This document shows positions 1 through 9,800 of a DNA stretch of 64,000 nt, piece after piece (the stretch's first letter is position 1; each line of letters opens with the position of its first letter). Origin of the DNA: an uncultured Collinsella sp. (GTDB lineage: Bacteria > Actinomycetota > Coriobacteriia > Coriobacteriales > Coriobacteriaceae); the NCBI GenBank assembly GCA_902475785.1, contig CABSAN010000002.1, forward strand, positions 21,571 to 85,570, written 5' to 3'. The notes under the pieces are model-generated. The model saw only the letters and a program-made list of their open reading frames with translations, was not told the DNA's origin and did no database searches. Position numbers and translations under genes: made by a program.

Positions 1-1738
1 CGACCCCACCACCATCGCCGAGTTCGATGAAGATGCCCAGGCGACCGCCGAGGCCATGGAGTCGCTCGGCGTGGCACAGCCCACGGCCGGCGCCACCGTC
101 GTCGACCTGCCGCAGCAGCAGTTGACCGACACCACCATGCAGGCGGCGCCTATTCCGCAGCCGCAGCCCCAACCGCAGATGCCCATGCCCCAGCAGCCGC
201 AGCAAAAGAAGCGCCGCTGGCCGGTCTTCGCGGGCCTTGGTCTGGTCGCCGCCGGCGCCGCCGTGGCAGCCATCCTGCTGCTCACGCCCAACGCCAACGC
301 CGTCGAGATCACCTCCGGCAGTCAGGACGCCGTCGTGTGCACCGTCGACACCAAGGTCCTGCCCAAAAAGAAGGACCGCGTGATCCACAGCTACACCGCG
401 ACCCTTACTCCCAAGAACGGCGGCAAGAGCTACAAGATTAAGGTCAAGGGCGACGACGGCTTTACGATCGGCGACTTTGGCAAGGTCAAGCCCGGCGACT
501 ACAGCTGCAAGATCGAGGACACCAAGGGCAATACGGTCCAAAACTTCAATACCACCGTGGTTAAGAAGGACGACACCAGTGCCGAGAAACCTGCCGAGAG
601 CGTGACCGTCAACACCCCCAAGAAGGACGACGACGCCTCTACCAGCACGGACAACGGCAGTTCCTCGGACACGACCTCCAAGGACGACGCCAGCAAGGAC
701 GACTCCACGACCGAGGACGATTCGAGCACGTCGAGCGACAGCACGAGCAGCTCCAAGCCCAGCAAGTCCGACAAAAAGACGGACAAGAAGACCGATACGT
801 CCAAGGACACCACGAACACCACCGCGCCCGCCACGATTGACGACGCGACGTACAAGGCGGCCTGCACCGCCTACAAGAGCAAGCTCAACAGCCTGATCAA
901 GAAGTACGGCGACCCCGAGCTTGTCTCGACCGGCACGAGCGACTACCAGATCAGCGGCGTCCAGTTTGCCCAGCTCGTCGACTTTAACGGCGACGGCCTC
1001 GAGGAACTCGTGACCGTCCACTCCAAGACCAAGGCAAAGTCCTTCAACAAGAAGACGCGCCTTTCGAACGGCGATTATGTCCTCGACGTGTGGGGCTACA
1101 ACGGCAGGAAGGCCGTCAATCTCTACAGCGGCTCACCGGAGGCGTCCAACGGCGGCTATGTCTTTGTAACCTTTAAGACCATGATCGGCGACTCGGGCAA
1201 TCACGTCTATCTGACCCAGCTCATGTCCGACGACACGGCCGTGCTCGTTGACGACGATGCCGAGTACAAGTATTTCACCTACGACGGCACTGAGTTTAAG
1301 ACCGCCGAGGGCGAGCTCCACGGCGACGACTTCAACTACCAGAGCGCCTTCCTCATCAAGGGCTACAGCGACAACCTGGAGGACCAGGACGCCTCTGCCC
1401 CGGAGGGTGCCATCGACACCTCCAAGCTTAACCTCAACAACACGGTCGATACCGTCGAGCAAACGCTCATGGCTCTCACCACCAAGATCAGCGGCACCGA
1501 AACCGATGCTGATGCGAACAGCGGCAAGTCGACCGACTCGTCCAGCAGCAAGTCGAGCTCCAGCAAAAAGTCGAGCAAGTCGAGCAGCTCCAGCAAGTCG
1601 TCCAGCTACGACGACTCCGACGATTACTACGACTCCGACTACGACGACAGCTACGACGATTCCAGCGACTACGACGACAGCTACGACGACTCCACGGACT
1701 CCGTCCCGCCCACCGAGTTCACCGACGTCGACAAGTAG
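1..1738 (+). CDS. Membrane-anchored protein with Ser/Asp-rich tail, 5' end missing
   Basis: The reading frame is open from the first base, so the true start lies upstream; the first internal ATG is at 56. Counting from that ATG, a Pro/Gln-rich linker (about residues 31-50) and a KKRR stop-transfer motif precede one membrane segment (about 55-77), followed by an extracytoplasmic part. That part has a Ser/Thr/Asp/Lys-rich linker (about 170-260), a domain containing DFNGDGLEEL, which resembles the Ca-binding loop of VCBS/FG-GAP repeats, and a low-complexity Ser/Lys then Tyr/Asp tail. The layout (cytoplasmic part, membrane span, external sensor-like domain) matches the membrane kinases nearby, so the missing N-terminus could be a kinase or zinc ribbon; this cannot be decided here. 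It converges on the next gene. Confidence 0.75.
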   Translation, partial: DPTTIAEFDEDAQATAEAMESLGVAQPTAGATVVDLPQQQLTDTTMQAAPIPQPQPQPQMPMPQQPQQKKRRWPVFAGLGLVAAGAAVAAILLLTPNANAVEITSGSQDAVVCTVDTKVLPKKKDRVIHSYTATLTPKNGGKSYKIKVKGDDGFTIGDFGKVKPGDYSCKIEDTKGNTVQNFNTTVVKKDDTSAEKPAESVTVNTPKKDDDASTSTDNGSSSDTTSKDDASKDDSTTEDDSSTSSDSTSSSKPSKSDKKTDKKTDTSKDTTNTTAPATIDDATYKAACTAYKSKLNSLIKKYGDPELVSTGTSDYQISGVQFAQLVDFNGDGLEELVTVHSKTKAKSFNKKTRLSNGDYVLDVWGYNGRKAVNLYSGSPEASNGGYVFVTFKTMIGDSGNHVYLTQLMSDDTAVLVDDDAEYKYFTYDGTEFKTAEGELHGDDFNYQSAFLIKGYSDNLEDQDASAPEGAIDTSKLNLNNTVDTVEQTLMALTTKISGTETDADANSGKSTDSSSSKSSSSKKSSKSSSSSKSSSYDDSDDYYDSDYDDSYDDSSDYDDSYDDSTDSVPPTEFTDVDK

Positions 1739-1767
1739 CGCCTAACGCCACAGTCTCATTGCACAAA

Positions 1768-1805
1768 GAAGTGCCCCGTTTCCACCAGGGAAACGGGGCA
1801 CTTTC
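1768..1805. terminator. Bidirectional rho-independent terminator
   Basis: A near-perfect stem (AAGTGCCCCGTTTCC with GGGAAACGGGGCACTT) and a 4-nt loop ending in T-rich sequence lie between two convergent genes. Confidence 0.9.
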
Positions 1806-1817
1806 TTGTAAGCGAAA

Positions 1818-3032
1818 CTATTTAATGTAGATCGAATCGATGATGTACTCCCAGTCGGAGTCGCCCGAAAGCGAATCGTACGACCCAAGCCACAGATTGG
1901 TTGATTTGCCCACGTTGTTCGTCTTCCCAATTGTGTTAAACCCCGAGCTGAAGTGGTTGGAGATCATCAGCGTACCCACCGTGTAGCCATCGTGGACAAT
2001 CGTGTACTTGACCCACAAACCGTTCTTGACGCCACTGTACGTGCCCTGTGAGGTCTTGACGTCCCAGTCGCTCCCCCAGTCCTCGGGAACTTCGAACGTA
2101 AAGACATCGCCGTCGTAGGTACGGCTCTTGCGGCTCGCCTCCGAGACGGCCGCGTTATAGCTCGCGACCGCGCCGTTGCGCGCCGAAGAAGCCAAGCCCG
2201 CCAGACGATCGGCCTCGTCCTTGTCGTCGCAGCCACCCTGGCGCGCGTAATTCTGCGCCATGGTGATCTCGCCGGGCTCAACATCCACGGCATTGATCGG
2301 ATCGCCGAGCTCAAACTTCGCATTCTCGCGCAGGTCGAGCTTCTCGCCCTTCTTGAGTGCGTCGCCCAGCTTAATGCTCACCGAAACGTTGGGTACGTCC
2401 CAAATCTCGCCATCGGCACCCAAGGGCGACGCGGCCACTGCAAGACTGTAGCTGCCCTGCATGAGCTTGATACCGTTGCCCTCGCTGTCGACATAAAAGA
2501 CCGTATCCACGTCCTTGCCGTCAACGTCGGTTCCCGTCACGTGCACCGGCAGCTTGGTAGCGCCGGTATCGGTATCCCACTGCATGCCGGTCGCCGTGAT
2601 GCGCACCGGGTGCTTGGAGTGCTTGACGGCCTCTTCTTCCTTCTTCTTTTCGATACGCTCAATCTCGGCCTGCTGTGGGCGATACACGCCAAGGTAGTAG
2701 CCGGCGCCACCGCCCGCAAGGATAGCCACCAGCACGCCAACGGTGATCAGCGCAGCCTTCTTGCCGTTCTTCTTGGGCCGCTGCGGACCAGGACCGCCTG
2801 CACCCATGTCGCAGACACCCGGCACGTCGACCGGCGGCATATAGGGCGGCAAGTCGCTGGCGCCCGTTACAGAAGCCGGCTGCCCATAGCCCTGCTGCGT
2901 CTGACCAGGCTGCTGGTACGTCGGCTGCGCCGGGACGTCACCGGTAGGCCCAAACTCCTCCATAGGGGCACCGCAGCTGGTGCAGAAGTGCTGGCCGTCG
3001 GGCACATACGAACCGCATTTAGTGCAAAACAT
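1818..3032 (-). CDS. Zinc-ribbon membrane protein
   Basis: 404 aa. The N-terminus is a double-CxxC zinc ribbon (Cys 3/6 and 17/20), then a Pro/Gln-rich linker, a membrane segment (about 92-115) and an extracytoplasmic region of about 290 residues. The external part is paralogous to the protein at 54132-55403: both have HSKH after the membrane span, a WDTD..GA segment, GNGIKLMQG/GSGIKLIQG and a KGEK(L/I)DL segment. A good ribosome binding site (AAGGGAG) precedes the ATG. A GTTGCGCAAC palindrome lies about 60 bp upstream of the start and a terminator separates it from the preceding gene, so it is probably its own transcription unit. The function is unknown; cytoplasmic zinc-ribbon heads with external sensor-like tails suggest signalling or envelope stress sensing. 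Confidence 0.85.
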   Translation of the reverse strand: MFCTKCGSYVPDGQHFCTSCGAPMEEFGPTGDVPAQPTYQQPGQTQQGYGQPASVTGASDLPPYMPPVDVPGVCDMGAGGPGPQRPKKNGKKAALITVGVLVAILAGGGAGYYLGVYRPQQAEIERIEKKKEEEAVKHSKHPVRITATGMQWDTDTGATKLPVHVTGTDVDGKDVDTVFYVDSEGNGIKLMQGSYSLAVAASPLGADGEIWDVPNVSVSIKLGDALKKGEKLDLRENAKFELGDPINAVDVEPGEITMAQNYARQGGCDDKDEADRLAGLASSARNGAVASYNAAVSEASRKSRTYDGDVFTFEVPEDWGSDWDVKTSQGTYSGVKNGLWVKYTIVHDGYTVGTLMISNHFSSGFNTIGKTNNVGKSTNLWLGSYDSLSGDSDWEYIIDSIYIK

Positions 3033-3091
3033 AAGGTTCTCCCTTACTACAAATCCTTATCTCAGAGTGTAACCCGCGCTCCGCCCACAAC

Positions 3092-3101
3092 GTTGCGCAA
3101 C
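3092..3101. promoter_or_regulatory. GTTGCGCAAC palindrome (copy 1)
   Basis: Perfect 10-bp palindrome about 60 bp upstream of the zinc-ribbon gene starting at 3032. It has the same core as the sites at 4206, 17098, 18293, 19399 and 54057. It is inferred to be an operator because of its repeated placement upstream of one class of genes. Confidence 0.6.
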
Positions 3102-3118
3102 AATTGCCACGTCATAGC

Positions 3119-3148
3119 AAAAGGCCCCGCGGAAGATCCGCAGGGCCT
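3119..3148 (-). terminator. Rho-independent terminator
   Basis: Read on the minus strand, a GC-rich stem (AGGCCCTGCGG / CCGCGGGGCCT) is followed by TTTT. It ends the transcript of the gene at 3207-4109. Confidence 0.85.
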
Positions 3149-3206
3149 ACGATAGTCTCCTGTAAACGGGGCCGAGTCTAGCCCGCCGGCAGGCGTATCG
3201 ACGAAA

Positions 3207-4109
3207 TTAGTCCTCCTTGAGGACAAAGGAGCACACCAGGCCGGCAGCCGAGAAGATGAGCGTGAGGATGGCACCGAATGCAGGCTGGATAAACGGCTTG
3301 ATGGACGCGATGATTCCGGCCGTGCTGCTGCTACCCATCGAGGTAAAAGCCGAAACCAGGTTGCTCTCGACCTGACCATTAACGACAAAGGACGCGATCA
3401 CGCAGACCAGCGAAATGGCGGCAGTGGCGCCAAAAGCGGCAATCAGAACAACGTCGTTCTTCTTGACAAACTTGAGGACGACGCCGGCAATCAGTGCAGC
3501 CAGGCAGGCGATCCACAGCACAAAGAAGATGGTAAGGACGTTGGCCGCCAGATTAATGGAGCCCACGGCGCTCTGGGCCTGCTGCAGTGCCGGAAGATCG
3601 GCATAGCTCGACATCTGCGTAATATAGGTATTGGCCGCCGATGCGATACCACGCAGGCTACCGGAAAGGCTAAAGACGTGCGGCATATCGAACGAGGTGT
3701 TGATGAATGCCTTGAAGGCGCCGCCCAGTTGCTGCTCGATCATAGCGGTGCTGGAGCCGCTCGCAGACTGCTGCAGGGCATAATCGAGGCCCTTGTCGGC
3801 AAACGGCAGCGCGACCCACGGCTGGAACATGCAGACGAACGATGCCACGGCGCCGCCAAGCATGGCGAGGGAACGCTTGCCAAAGCCCGTCGCCGCCGAC
3901 AGCGTACCCTGGAAGTTGGAACCGGAGCCGCCAAACCCATGATGCGCGGCGGGTGCAGGTGCGGGCGCGGCAAAAGGCTGCTGCGGAGCCGGAGTCTGGC
4001 GGGCAGAATCCGCCTGAGGCGCAGAAGAAGCACCAACCATAGACTGACCGCAGTTACCGCAGAAGACGGCGCCATCGGGCTGCTGGGCTCCACAATGAGG
4101 ACAGAACAT
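3207..4109 (-). CDS. Zinc-ribbon multi-pass membrane protein
   Basis: 300 aa from the ATG at 4109, chosen because it begins directly with the zinc ribbon (MFCPHCG) and has an AAAGGGG ribosome binding site. A longer in-frame start at 4232 would take in the upstream palindrome and is unlikely. The N-terminal double-CxxC ribbon (about residues 3-20) is followed by a Pro/Ala/Gln linker and about four hydrophobic segments: one near residue 80, two in the middle separated by KKND, and a last one ending in LKED. The architecture matches the protein at 18431-19312, which also has a large external loop between the first two spans. The function is unknown. Confidence 0.85.
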   Translation of the reverse strand: MFCPHCGAQQPDGAVFCGNCGQSMVGASSAPQADSARQTPAPQQPFAAPAPAPAAHHGFGGSGSNFQGTLSAATGFGKRSLAMLGGAVASFVCMFQPWVALPFADKGLDYALQQSASGSSTAMIEQQLGGAFKAFINTSFDMPHVFSLSGSLRGIASAANTYITQMSSYADLPALQQAQSAVGSINLAANVLTIFFVLWIACLAALIAGVVLKFVKKNDVVLIAAFGATAAISLVCVIASFVVNGQVESNLVSAFTSMGSSSTAGIIASIKPFIQPAFGAILTLIFSAAGLVCSFVLKED

Positions 4110-4205
4110 TTCATTCCCCTTTCTTAAGGGAGCGGCCGGGCTCGATACCGCGTCCGCTCGTTCACCTTTGACAGTTAGAATCATCCGTCCAAAACCTCGA
4201 AAGTT

Positions 4206-4215
4206 GTTGCGCAAC
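4206..4215. promoter_or_regulatory. GTTGCGCAAC palindrome (copy 2)
   Basis: Part of TGTTGCGCAACA (4205-4216), about 97 bp upstream of the start at 4109. On the minus strand it is followed by AACTTT, as at copies 4 and 5. A hairpin lies directly on its upstream side. Confidence 0.65.
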
Positions 4216-4220
4216 ATGGA

Positions 4221-4252
4221 AAGCGACGGCAAGTTTTTTACCTGCCGTCGCT
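4221..4252 (-). terminator. Hairpin terminator after the FHA gene
   Basis: A perfect 10-bp stem (AGCGACGGCA / TGCCGTCGCT) encloses an AT-rich loop just downstream of the gene ending at 4290. The T tail is weak (TTTCC), so termination may be partial. Confidence 0.6.
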
Positions 4253-4289
4253 CGCCTACAACGTTTCGCCCGGTACAGACCGTTATCTG

Positions 4290-5192
4290 TTAACGAATCT
4301 CGACCGTAAAGACCTCATTGCCCATCTTGAGCTTATCGCCGTTCTTGAGCTTGACGAGCTCGCCGGGCTCCAGACGGTTGCCGTTGATGCACGTGCCGTT
4401 GGTAGAGTTCTTGTCCTCCACGGCAAAGCATTGGCCCGTGTAGCGCACCAGCAAGTGCACGCGCGAAATAGCCGTGTTGCCCTCGATACGGACATTTGCC
4501 GCGGAGCCCTTGCCCACCGTGGCGGGAAACTCGGTAATGTCATAGCGGGTTCCGCGCTCGCGGATCAGTGCCATACGCGGGCCATAGGCAGAACGCGGCA
4601 CATCGGAGGCGATGCGGGGCAGCTCCGAGGACGACGGATGATCCGAAGATGCCATGAGATCGTCGAGCACCGTCACGCCCGTGCTGGGACGGTTGTAGAC
4701 CGCGTGGGGCTGGTTGTAGCCGACAGCCGGCTGGTTAGCGCCAGCCGCAGGGCCACGAGGGATCACCACGTTACCGTTGGCGCCGGCAGGAGCGGCCGTA
4801 GGGGCAGCGGGATGCGAGCCGGGACGCACGGCAGGGCCGGCGTCCGGGATGTTGGAGGGACGGTTGTGCGAAGTACGGGCGGGACGCTGCACCGGCTGCT
4901 GAGGAGCCATACCGGCAGCAGGACGACCAGCCTGCGGCATCTGGGGCTGCGCCATGGGTGCCATGCCAGGACGAGCCGTCTGCGGCATCGGAGCCGCAGC
5001 GGGGCGCTGAGCGCCCATGCCCGTCTGCGCACCGGGCGCCTGAACGGGGCGCTGCTGCTGAGCAGGAGTACGAAGCGTGGCCGCGGCAGCGGCAGAGGCG
5101 CCACCGGGCATGTACTTGGCAAGCTCAGAGCCACACTTTAAGCAAAACTTGCTGGTATTGGGGTTGTTGTATCCGCAGTGACCACAAAACAT
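4290..5192 (-). CDS. Zinc-ribbon and FHA domain protein
   Basis: 300 aa. The N-terminal double-CxxC ribbon (Cys 3/6, 17/20) is followed by a long Pro/Ala/Gln/Met linker (about 30-160) and a C-terminal FHA domain (about 214-300). The FHA signatures are visible: SRVH (phosphothreonine-binding Ser/Arg/His) and NSTNGT. FHA domains bind phosphothreonine peptides, so this is probably a soluble reader of the kinases nearby. The linker contains TGVTVLDDL (171-179), which resembles the Thr-x-x-Leu-acidic motifs in the proteins at 10946 and 14546 and could be an intramolecular phospho-switch (inference). It lies 27 bp downstream of the gene at 5220 and probably shares its transcript. It starts at an ATG with AAAGGA. 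Confidence 0.9.
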   Translation of the reverse strand: MFCGHCGYNNPNTSKFCLKCGSELAKYMPGGASAAAAATLRTPAQQQRPVQAPGAQTGMGAQRPAAAPMPQTARPGMAPMAQPQMPQAGRPAAGMAPQQPVQRPARTSHNRPSNIPDAGPAVRPGSHPAAPTAAPAGANGNVVIPRGPAAGANQPAVGYNQPHAVYNRPSTGVTVLDDLMASSDHPSSSELPRIASDVPRSAYGPRMALIRERGTRYDITEFPATVGKGSAANVRIEGNTAISRVHLLVRYTGQCFAVEDKNSTNGTCINGNRLEPGELVKLKNGDKLKMGNEVFTVEIR

Positions 5193-5219
5193 GATGGGTC
5201 CTTTCCGGCGCCGGGCGCC

Positions 5220-6800
5220 TTATTGTGCAATCTTGACGAGCTTGGGGTTCTCGGCCGAGGTGTCGAGCGCCCAAAGCGTAGAAGACTTGCCACTATTATC
5301 TGCCACAAAGAGCGTCGTGCCGTTGAGCCACAACGCCGAGGTTGAAGGATCGAGGTCGAGTCCGGCCTTGTCGGCAACCTTGTCGTAGTCACTCGAAAGG
5401 CCCGAACTCGCGTCAACCCAACCGAGCTCGCCTCCCGAGAGCACGAGCGCGCAGCCGTGGCTATTGGCCCACAGGCGGCCCGCATCGGCATAAGCGTCAA
5501 ACGAGCTAAACGTACCGCCCTGGGTGCAGCGCGAAAGCGTGGTGTGCCCATCGGTGCCCGTCAGCACGGCATAGAGCGTGCCCTCGCCAAAGAAGGCATT
5601 CTTGAGCTGCTCGGAGCCGGCAACGTACGAACCAAAGGGACCGTGCGTCTCTTGCGGATGCTCTGCCTCAGCCTCGGCATTCTCCTGCTCAAGCGTAATC
5701 TCCGCAGCAGTCGAAACGTCGGCAAGTGGCGCCTCGCACACGGTCCAACCCGTATCGGTGGCAACGACCACATCGCAATGGGTGTCATCGGCAAACAACC
5801 AGGCGCTCGATGCCGGCTGGGCGGCCACCAGGTGCGCCGCGTCCTTGTCGAGACGCCACACACAGGCCTTGCCGTCCTTGAGCGTCATGGCAACGGCGGT
5901 GCCATCGCGCACGACAAGTCCCTCAACATCGCCCTCGAGTGTCGCCACCGTCTTGACCTTGACCTTGGACTTGTCCTTGCCGCCCGCCTGCTTGGCGCAC
6001 TCGGCAACGTTCTCAATCTTCATGACGCTGGCACCGTCTGCATAATACAGATCGCCGTCGCAAACGTTCAGGTGCTTCGCGGTGGCCTTGGTAAGCACGG
6101 TCGCATCCACGGCTTTGGTGCCCGAAGCCTTGCGCGCCAGGATATGCGAGCCATCCGCCCAATACAGATACGAGCCGTCGCACACCATCGCGTCGCCACC
6201 CAGGCCCGCCTTGGCTTGCGCCTTAATCTTGCGGTCGCCGCCCATAAGGTCGAGCTTGCTTTCGGACTTCTTCTTTTGGGCCGAAACCTGCTGCGCCTCG
6301 CGCTTAAGATCCTGATCGCCCTTCCAAGCCACCCCAACGCCCACGACCACCGCAACAACCAGCACGGCAGCCACGGCAATCGCAATCTTTTTCGCCAGCG
6401 GCTTGCGGACCGCGGCGCGTGCGTTATCCAGATGGGGCGTCATGCGCGGAATCGCAGTGCCCTTACCAGCAGAGGCATTGGGGTTGACCCCCGCATCGCC
6501 ATCCAGGTTATCGAGCGAGAACAGCGCGTCCTCCCCCGTCGGAGCCTGTGCGGCAGGGTTTGCGGCCGGCGCGGAAGTCTTCGCAAACCGACGGCCAGGC
6601 TTCTTCGCGGCCGGCTCGGCGGCCGGCTCAGCAGCATGCGTGGCAACATCGGCAGCCCCGTCAGTGCCGGCAGCGTGCGACCCAACATCCACCGCAGCAT
6701 CCTCGCCCGCACTCAGCGGCGCCCCGCAAAACGGGCAGCAACGCATTCCCTCATCGACCGGCTGTCCGCAAAACGGGCACAGTGCCTGTTTGGAACTCAT
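5220..6800 (-). CDS. Zinc-ribbon membrane protein with propeller-like external domain
   Basis: 526 aa. The N-terminal zinc ribbon (CPFCG at about 8-12 and again at 22-26) is followed by an Ala-rich linker, one membrane segment (about 138-158) and an external region of about 365 residues. That region repeats short strands such as DGSYLYWADG, DGDLYYADG, EGTLYAVLTG and NGTTLFVADNSG, as in DUF5050-type or beta-propeller sensor domains. No catalytic motif is seen. The ATG is preceded by AGGAAAGGA. A strong terminator upstream separates it from the surface-protein gene, so a new promoter must lie near 6800-6890 or transcription reads through. Confidence 0.85.
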   Translation of the reverse strand: MSSKQALCPFCGQPVDEGMRCCPFCGAPLSAGEDAAVDVGSHAAGTDGAADVATHAAEPAAEPAAKKPGRRFAKTSAPAANPAAQAPTGEDALFSLDNLDGDAGVNPNASAGKGTAIPRMTPHLDNARAAVRKPLAKKIAIAVAAVLVVAVVVGVGVAWKGDQDLKREAQQVSAQKKKSESKLDLMGGDRKIKAQAKAGLGGDAMVCDGSYLYWADGSHILARKASGTKAVDATVLTKATAKHLNVCDGDLYYADGASVMKIENVAECAKQAGGKDKSKVKVKTVATLEGDVEGLVVRDGTAVAMTLKDGKACVWRLDKDAAHLVAAQPASSAWLFADDTHCDVVVATDTGWTVCEAPLADVSTAAEITLEQENAEAEAEHPQETHGPFGSYVAGSEQLKNAFFGEGTLYAVLTGTDGHTTLSRCTQGGTFSSFDAYADAGRLWANSHGCALVLSGGELGWVDASSGLSSDYDKVADKAGLDLDPSTSALWLNGTTLFVADNSGKSSTLWALDTSAENPKLVKIAQ

Positions 6801-6819
6801 CGATCAATCCTTTCCTAAC

Positions 6820-6857
6820 AAAAATGGCGCCCCGCCCAGCAGTGGGGCAAGGCGCCG
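6820..6857 (-). terminator. Rho-independent terminator
   Basis: A minus-strand stem built on GGCGCC...GGCGCC with internal GCCCCA/TGGGC pairing is followed by ATTTTTG. It ends the operon that runs from 17036 to 6894. Confidence 0.85.
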
Positions 6858-6893
6858 TAAAGCTCACAGATGCACAAGCGTCTTGCGAAGAGC

Positions 6894-9800
6894 TTACTTC
6901 TCCTCGTTCTCCTTGCGCTTCTTGGCGACGACCATGTAGATACCGCCAGCGACGACAACGATCGCGACGATGGTGCCAACCATAAGCGGCAGGTTGTTCA
7001 TCCACAGAACGAAGGAGTCGTTGGTGACGAGCACGCCCGTAGCCTTAAGCTCCTTGGACTTGTTGCCCGCGGCGTCCCAAGCGACAACGGCAACGTCCTG
7101 CTTAGAGGAGCTGCCGTCGAGCGTGAACTCGCGGATCGGGCTCTTCTCGAGCTGGTCGGCCGTAAAGGTGGCCACGGTCTTGCCGTTCACCTTGATCTGA
7201 GCCTTCGAAAGCTTGAGGTTGTCCTCGAAGCTCACCTTGGCCTTGTGCGAGGACTCCTCGTACTTACCGTTGGAGGCAAGGTCGACGAAGGAAGCGATGG
7301 GCGCGGTGTCGTCAACGGCGAAGTTGATCTCGGCTGCAGCGCCGGACTTCTTGGCGTTCTTGCCCTCCATGGTGTTCTCGGAGGAGTTGCCAGCAGCGTC
7401 CTCGCTGTGGAACAGCACGCGGTATGCGCCGTCCTTGTCGTAGTTGGACTTGCTGACGGTGTAGTTGTACTCGCTCCAGCCGCTCGTGGTGTCGGCATCG
7501 GTGGTGTAGTTGTCACCGCTCTTGAGCGTGGTGTTCTTGGTGTCGCGGGTCAGCTCGACAGAGGTCTTGTTGTCATCAAGGCCGGACGGGTTGATCTCGG
7601 TCACCTTAACATCGGTGGTCTTGGAGCTCTTGAGGTACTGGTCGAGCATCTTGCCGGTGTTATCGGAGATGACGTAGGTCGAACCAAAGCGGTTGACCGA
7701 CCAGGTGACAGCCTCGGAATCGGTGTTGCCGGCTAGGTCGATAGCCTGAACGGTCAGGGTGTAGACGCCGTCGTTGCCCTTGGTCTTGGCCGGGTTGAGG
7801 TAGCTCACGGACTTGTCGGTAGCCGAGGTGTTGATCGCGGCGCCCGCATAGGGGTTCGGATCGTCCTTGGACAGCGGGTAGCTGATCTTGGAAACCTCGA
7901 TGGAGGTGCCATCGGCAAGGTTGGTGTCGTGAACGGCAGCAGTCGGGGCGACCTCGCCGGCGTAGGCCGTGCGGTTGACGACATTCTGGATGTCGATCTT
8001 GGGCTTGATGGTGTCGATCACAAACTCAGGCGAGGTGTAGGACTCGGACTTGTTGGAAGCCAGGTCCTCACCGGAGACGGAGAGCGTGTAGACGCCCTGA
8101 CCCGGGAAGGTCACCGTAGCGGTGTGGGTATCGCCGTTGCTGGACCAGCCACCGATCTGGGCAGGAGTAGCCTCGTCACCGTTGCCGGCAGAGACCGGAG
8201 CCTCGATCTTGAACAGGTTCGGATCGAAGTTGTGCTCCTCAACCGTAATGGTAGCCGTACGAGCAGCGTTGTAATACTTACCGTTCTGAGCAGCCTCAGT
8301 GTTCCAAGACACGTTCAGCTTAGGAGCGGTCTTATCGATGGTGAAGGTGTCACCAGCGGCAGTCGAGCCGCGACCAAGGATGTCCTGAACGTTGACGTTC
8401 GAGACCTCGTAATCGCCATCCTCGGTAAAATCGACAGTGGCAACCCAAGTATCATTGCCCTGAGATTTAAAGTCGCCAGGCGTGAGCGTCCTGTAAGAAC
8501 CACCATCCTTGGTTACCGTTGCGAAAACCTTATCGCCCAGATACGCCTGGGTGTACTCAAAGAACGGTGCATGAATCGTAACGGTAAGCGTGCGGTTCAC
8601 GTTGTAATACTTACCATTACTAGCTGCCGTCGTATTCCAAGAAGTGCTGATGGTCGGCGCCGTCGTAGTAGCTGCTAGCTCCTCGACGTCAATGTTGGTG
8701 TTCTTTTTGCCATCAAGAATCGCATCGTTATAACCGAGCTCGTTGCTCTCGTTGCCAGCATTATCCGTTAGCTTAACTTTGATATCCTTTGCACTAACCT
8801 TGGAATCGGCAGAGAGCTGGAACTCGTAGCCGTAGCTATCCTTGGTCTTCTCAAAAGCCGTTGAAGGGATGGGCTCATCCTCGCTCTTGCCCTTACTGGA
8901 CTGTTCGGTATAAGAACCTACAATTTTGTGGATACCAGAAGCGCAGGGATTCTTATCGTCTTTTGAGTTGTCTCCCTCGGTGGTGTAGAACTGCACCTTC
9001 ATGTTCTCGGCAGCCCAAACCTTTTTATCGGCCGACTTGAAGCTCTTTCCAACGGGAACAGCCTTAAAAGAGCTAAGACCAGGTATCACACTGTCGAAGA
9101 GATACGATGTTCCCGTAATTTCACGGACGATCTTGCCATCGTTATCCTGGACATAGAAGGAGTTCTCCATCTTGCCCTGACCACCACGATTGGTGTCATC
9201 GGTCGACTCAACAAACTTCGTATCAGCAGAAAGGCCCTCGCGAGTGTCAGCAAGTTTGCCACCCTGCCACTTAGCAGTCGCGTTAGTCTTAATCCAGGTA
9301 TCGCTTGGGGAAGTAAAGGTTTCGGGCTTAAGACCGGTACCGGCAAGCGACAGCCTCTTCGTTAAATCAGAGTTATCAGACCATGCCTTGGAAACCATCG
9401 GCTTTACGACAACTGTAGGCTGACCAATGATGTTGTAGTTGGAGAGGACATCGTCGTCGTTCTTCTTCAACGAAAGGCGGGTGCCGTCAAGTTTATTCTC
9501 AGCACGGTTTTTACCGTTTGTATAGTACTCGCTATAGTCGCTTTCTTTAATTGAGGCGCTCTTATAAAGGTCCGTGATCTTGTCGCCGGTCTGCGTAGCA
9601 TCGACTGCCTTCTCAGCGGCCGCATTCGCCTCCTTCAACAGATAGCTGTCCTGATCGGTAGCCATACGGAAATCAACCTGGTTTTCCGCGGTAACGCTCG
9701 CCAGATCAAGATCTTTCCGCGCAATACCCCTTACGTGAACCGTGGTAGTACCAGCCGGATCGCCATTCGGATACTTCCAGGTAATAGTGAACGTCTTCTC

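Noticed and set aside
6894..7030. LPxTG sortase signal in the surface protein
   Set aside because: The C-terminus has NNLPLMVG before a membrane span and a basic tail, but no LPxTG or close variant.
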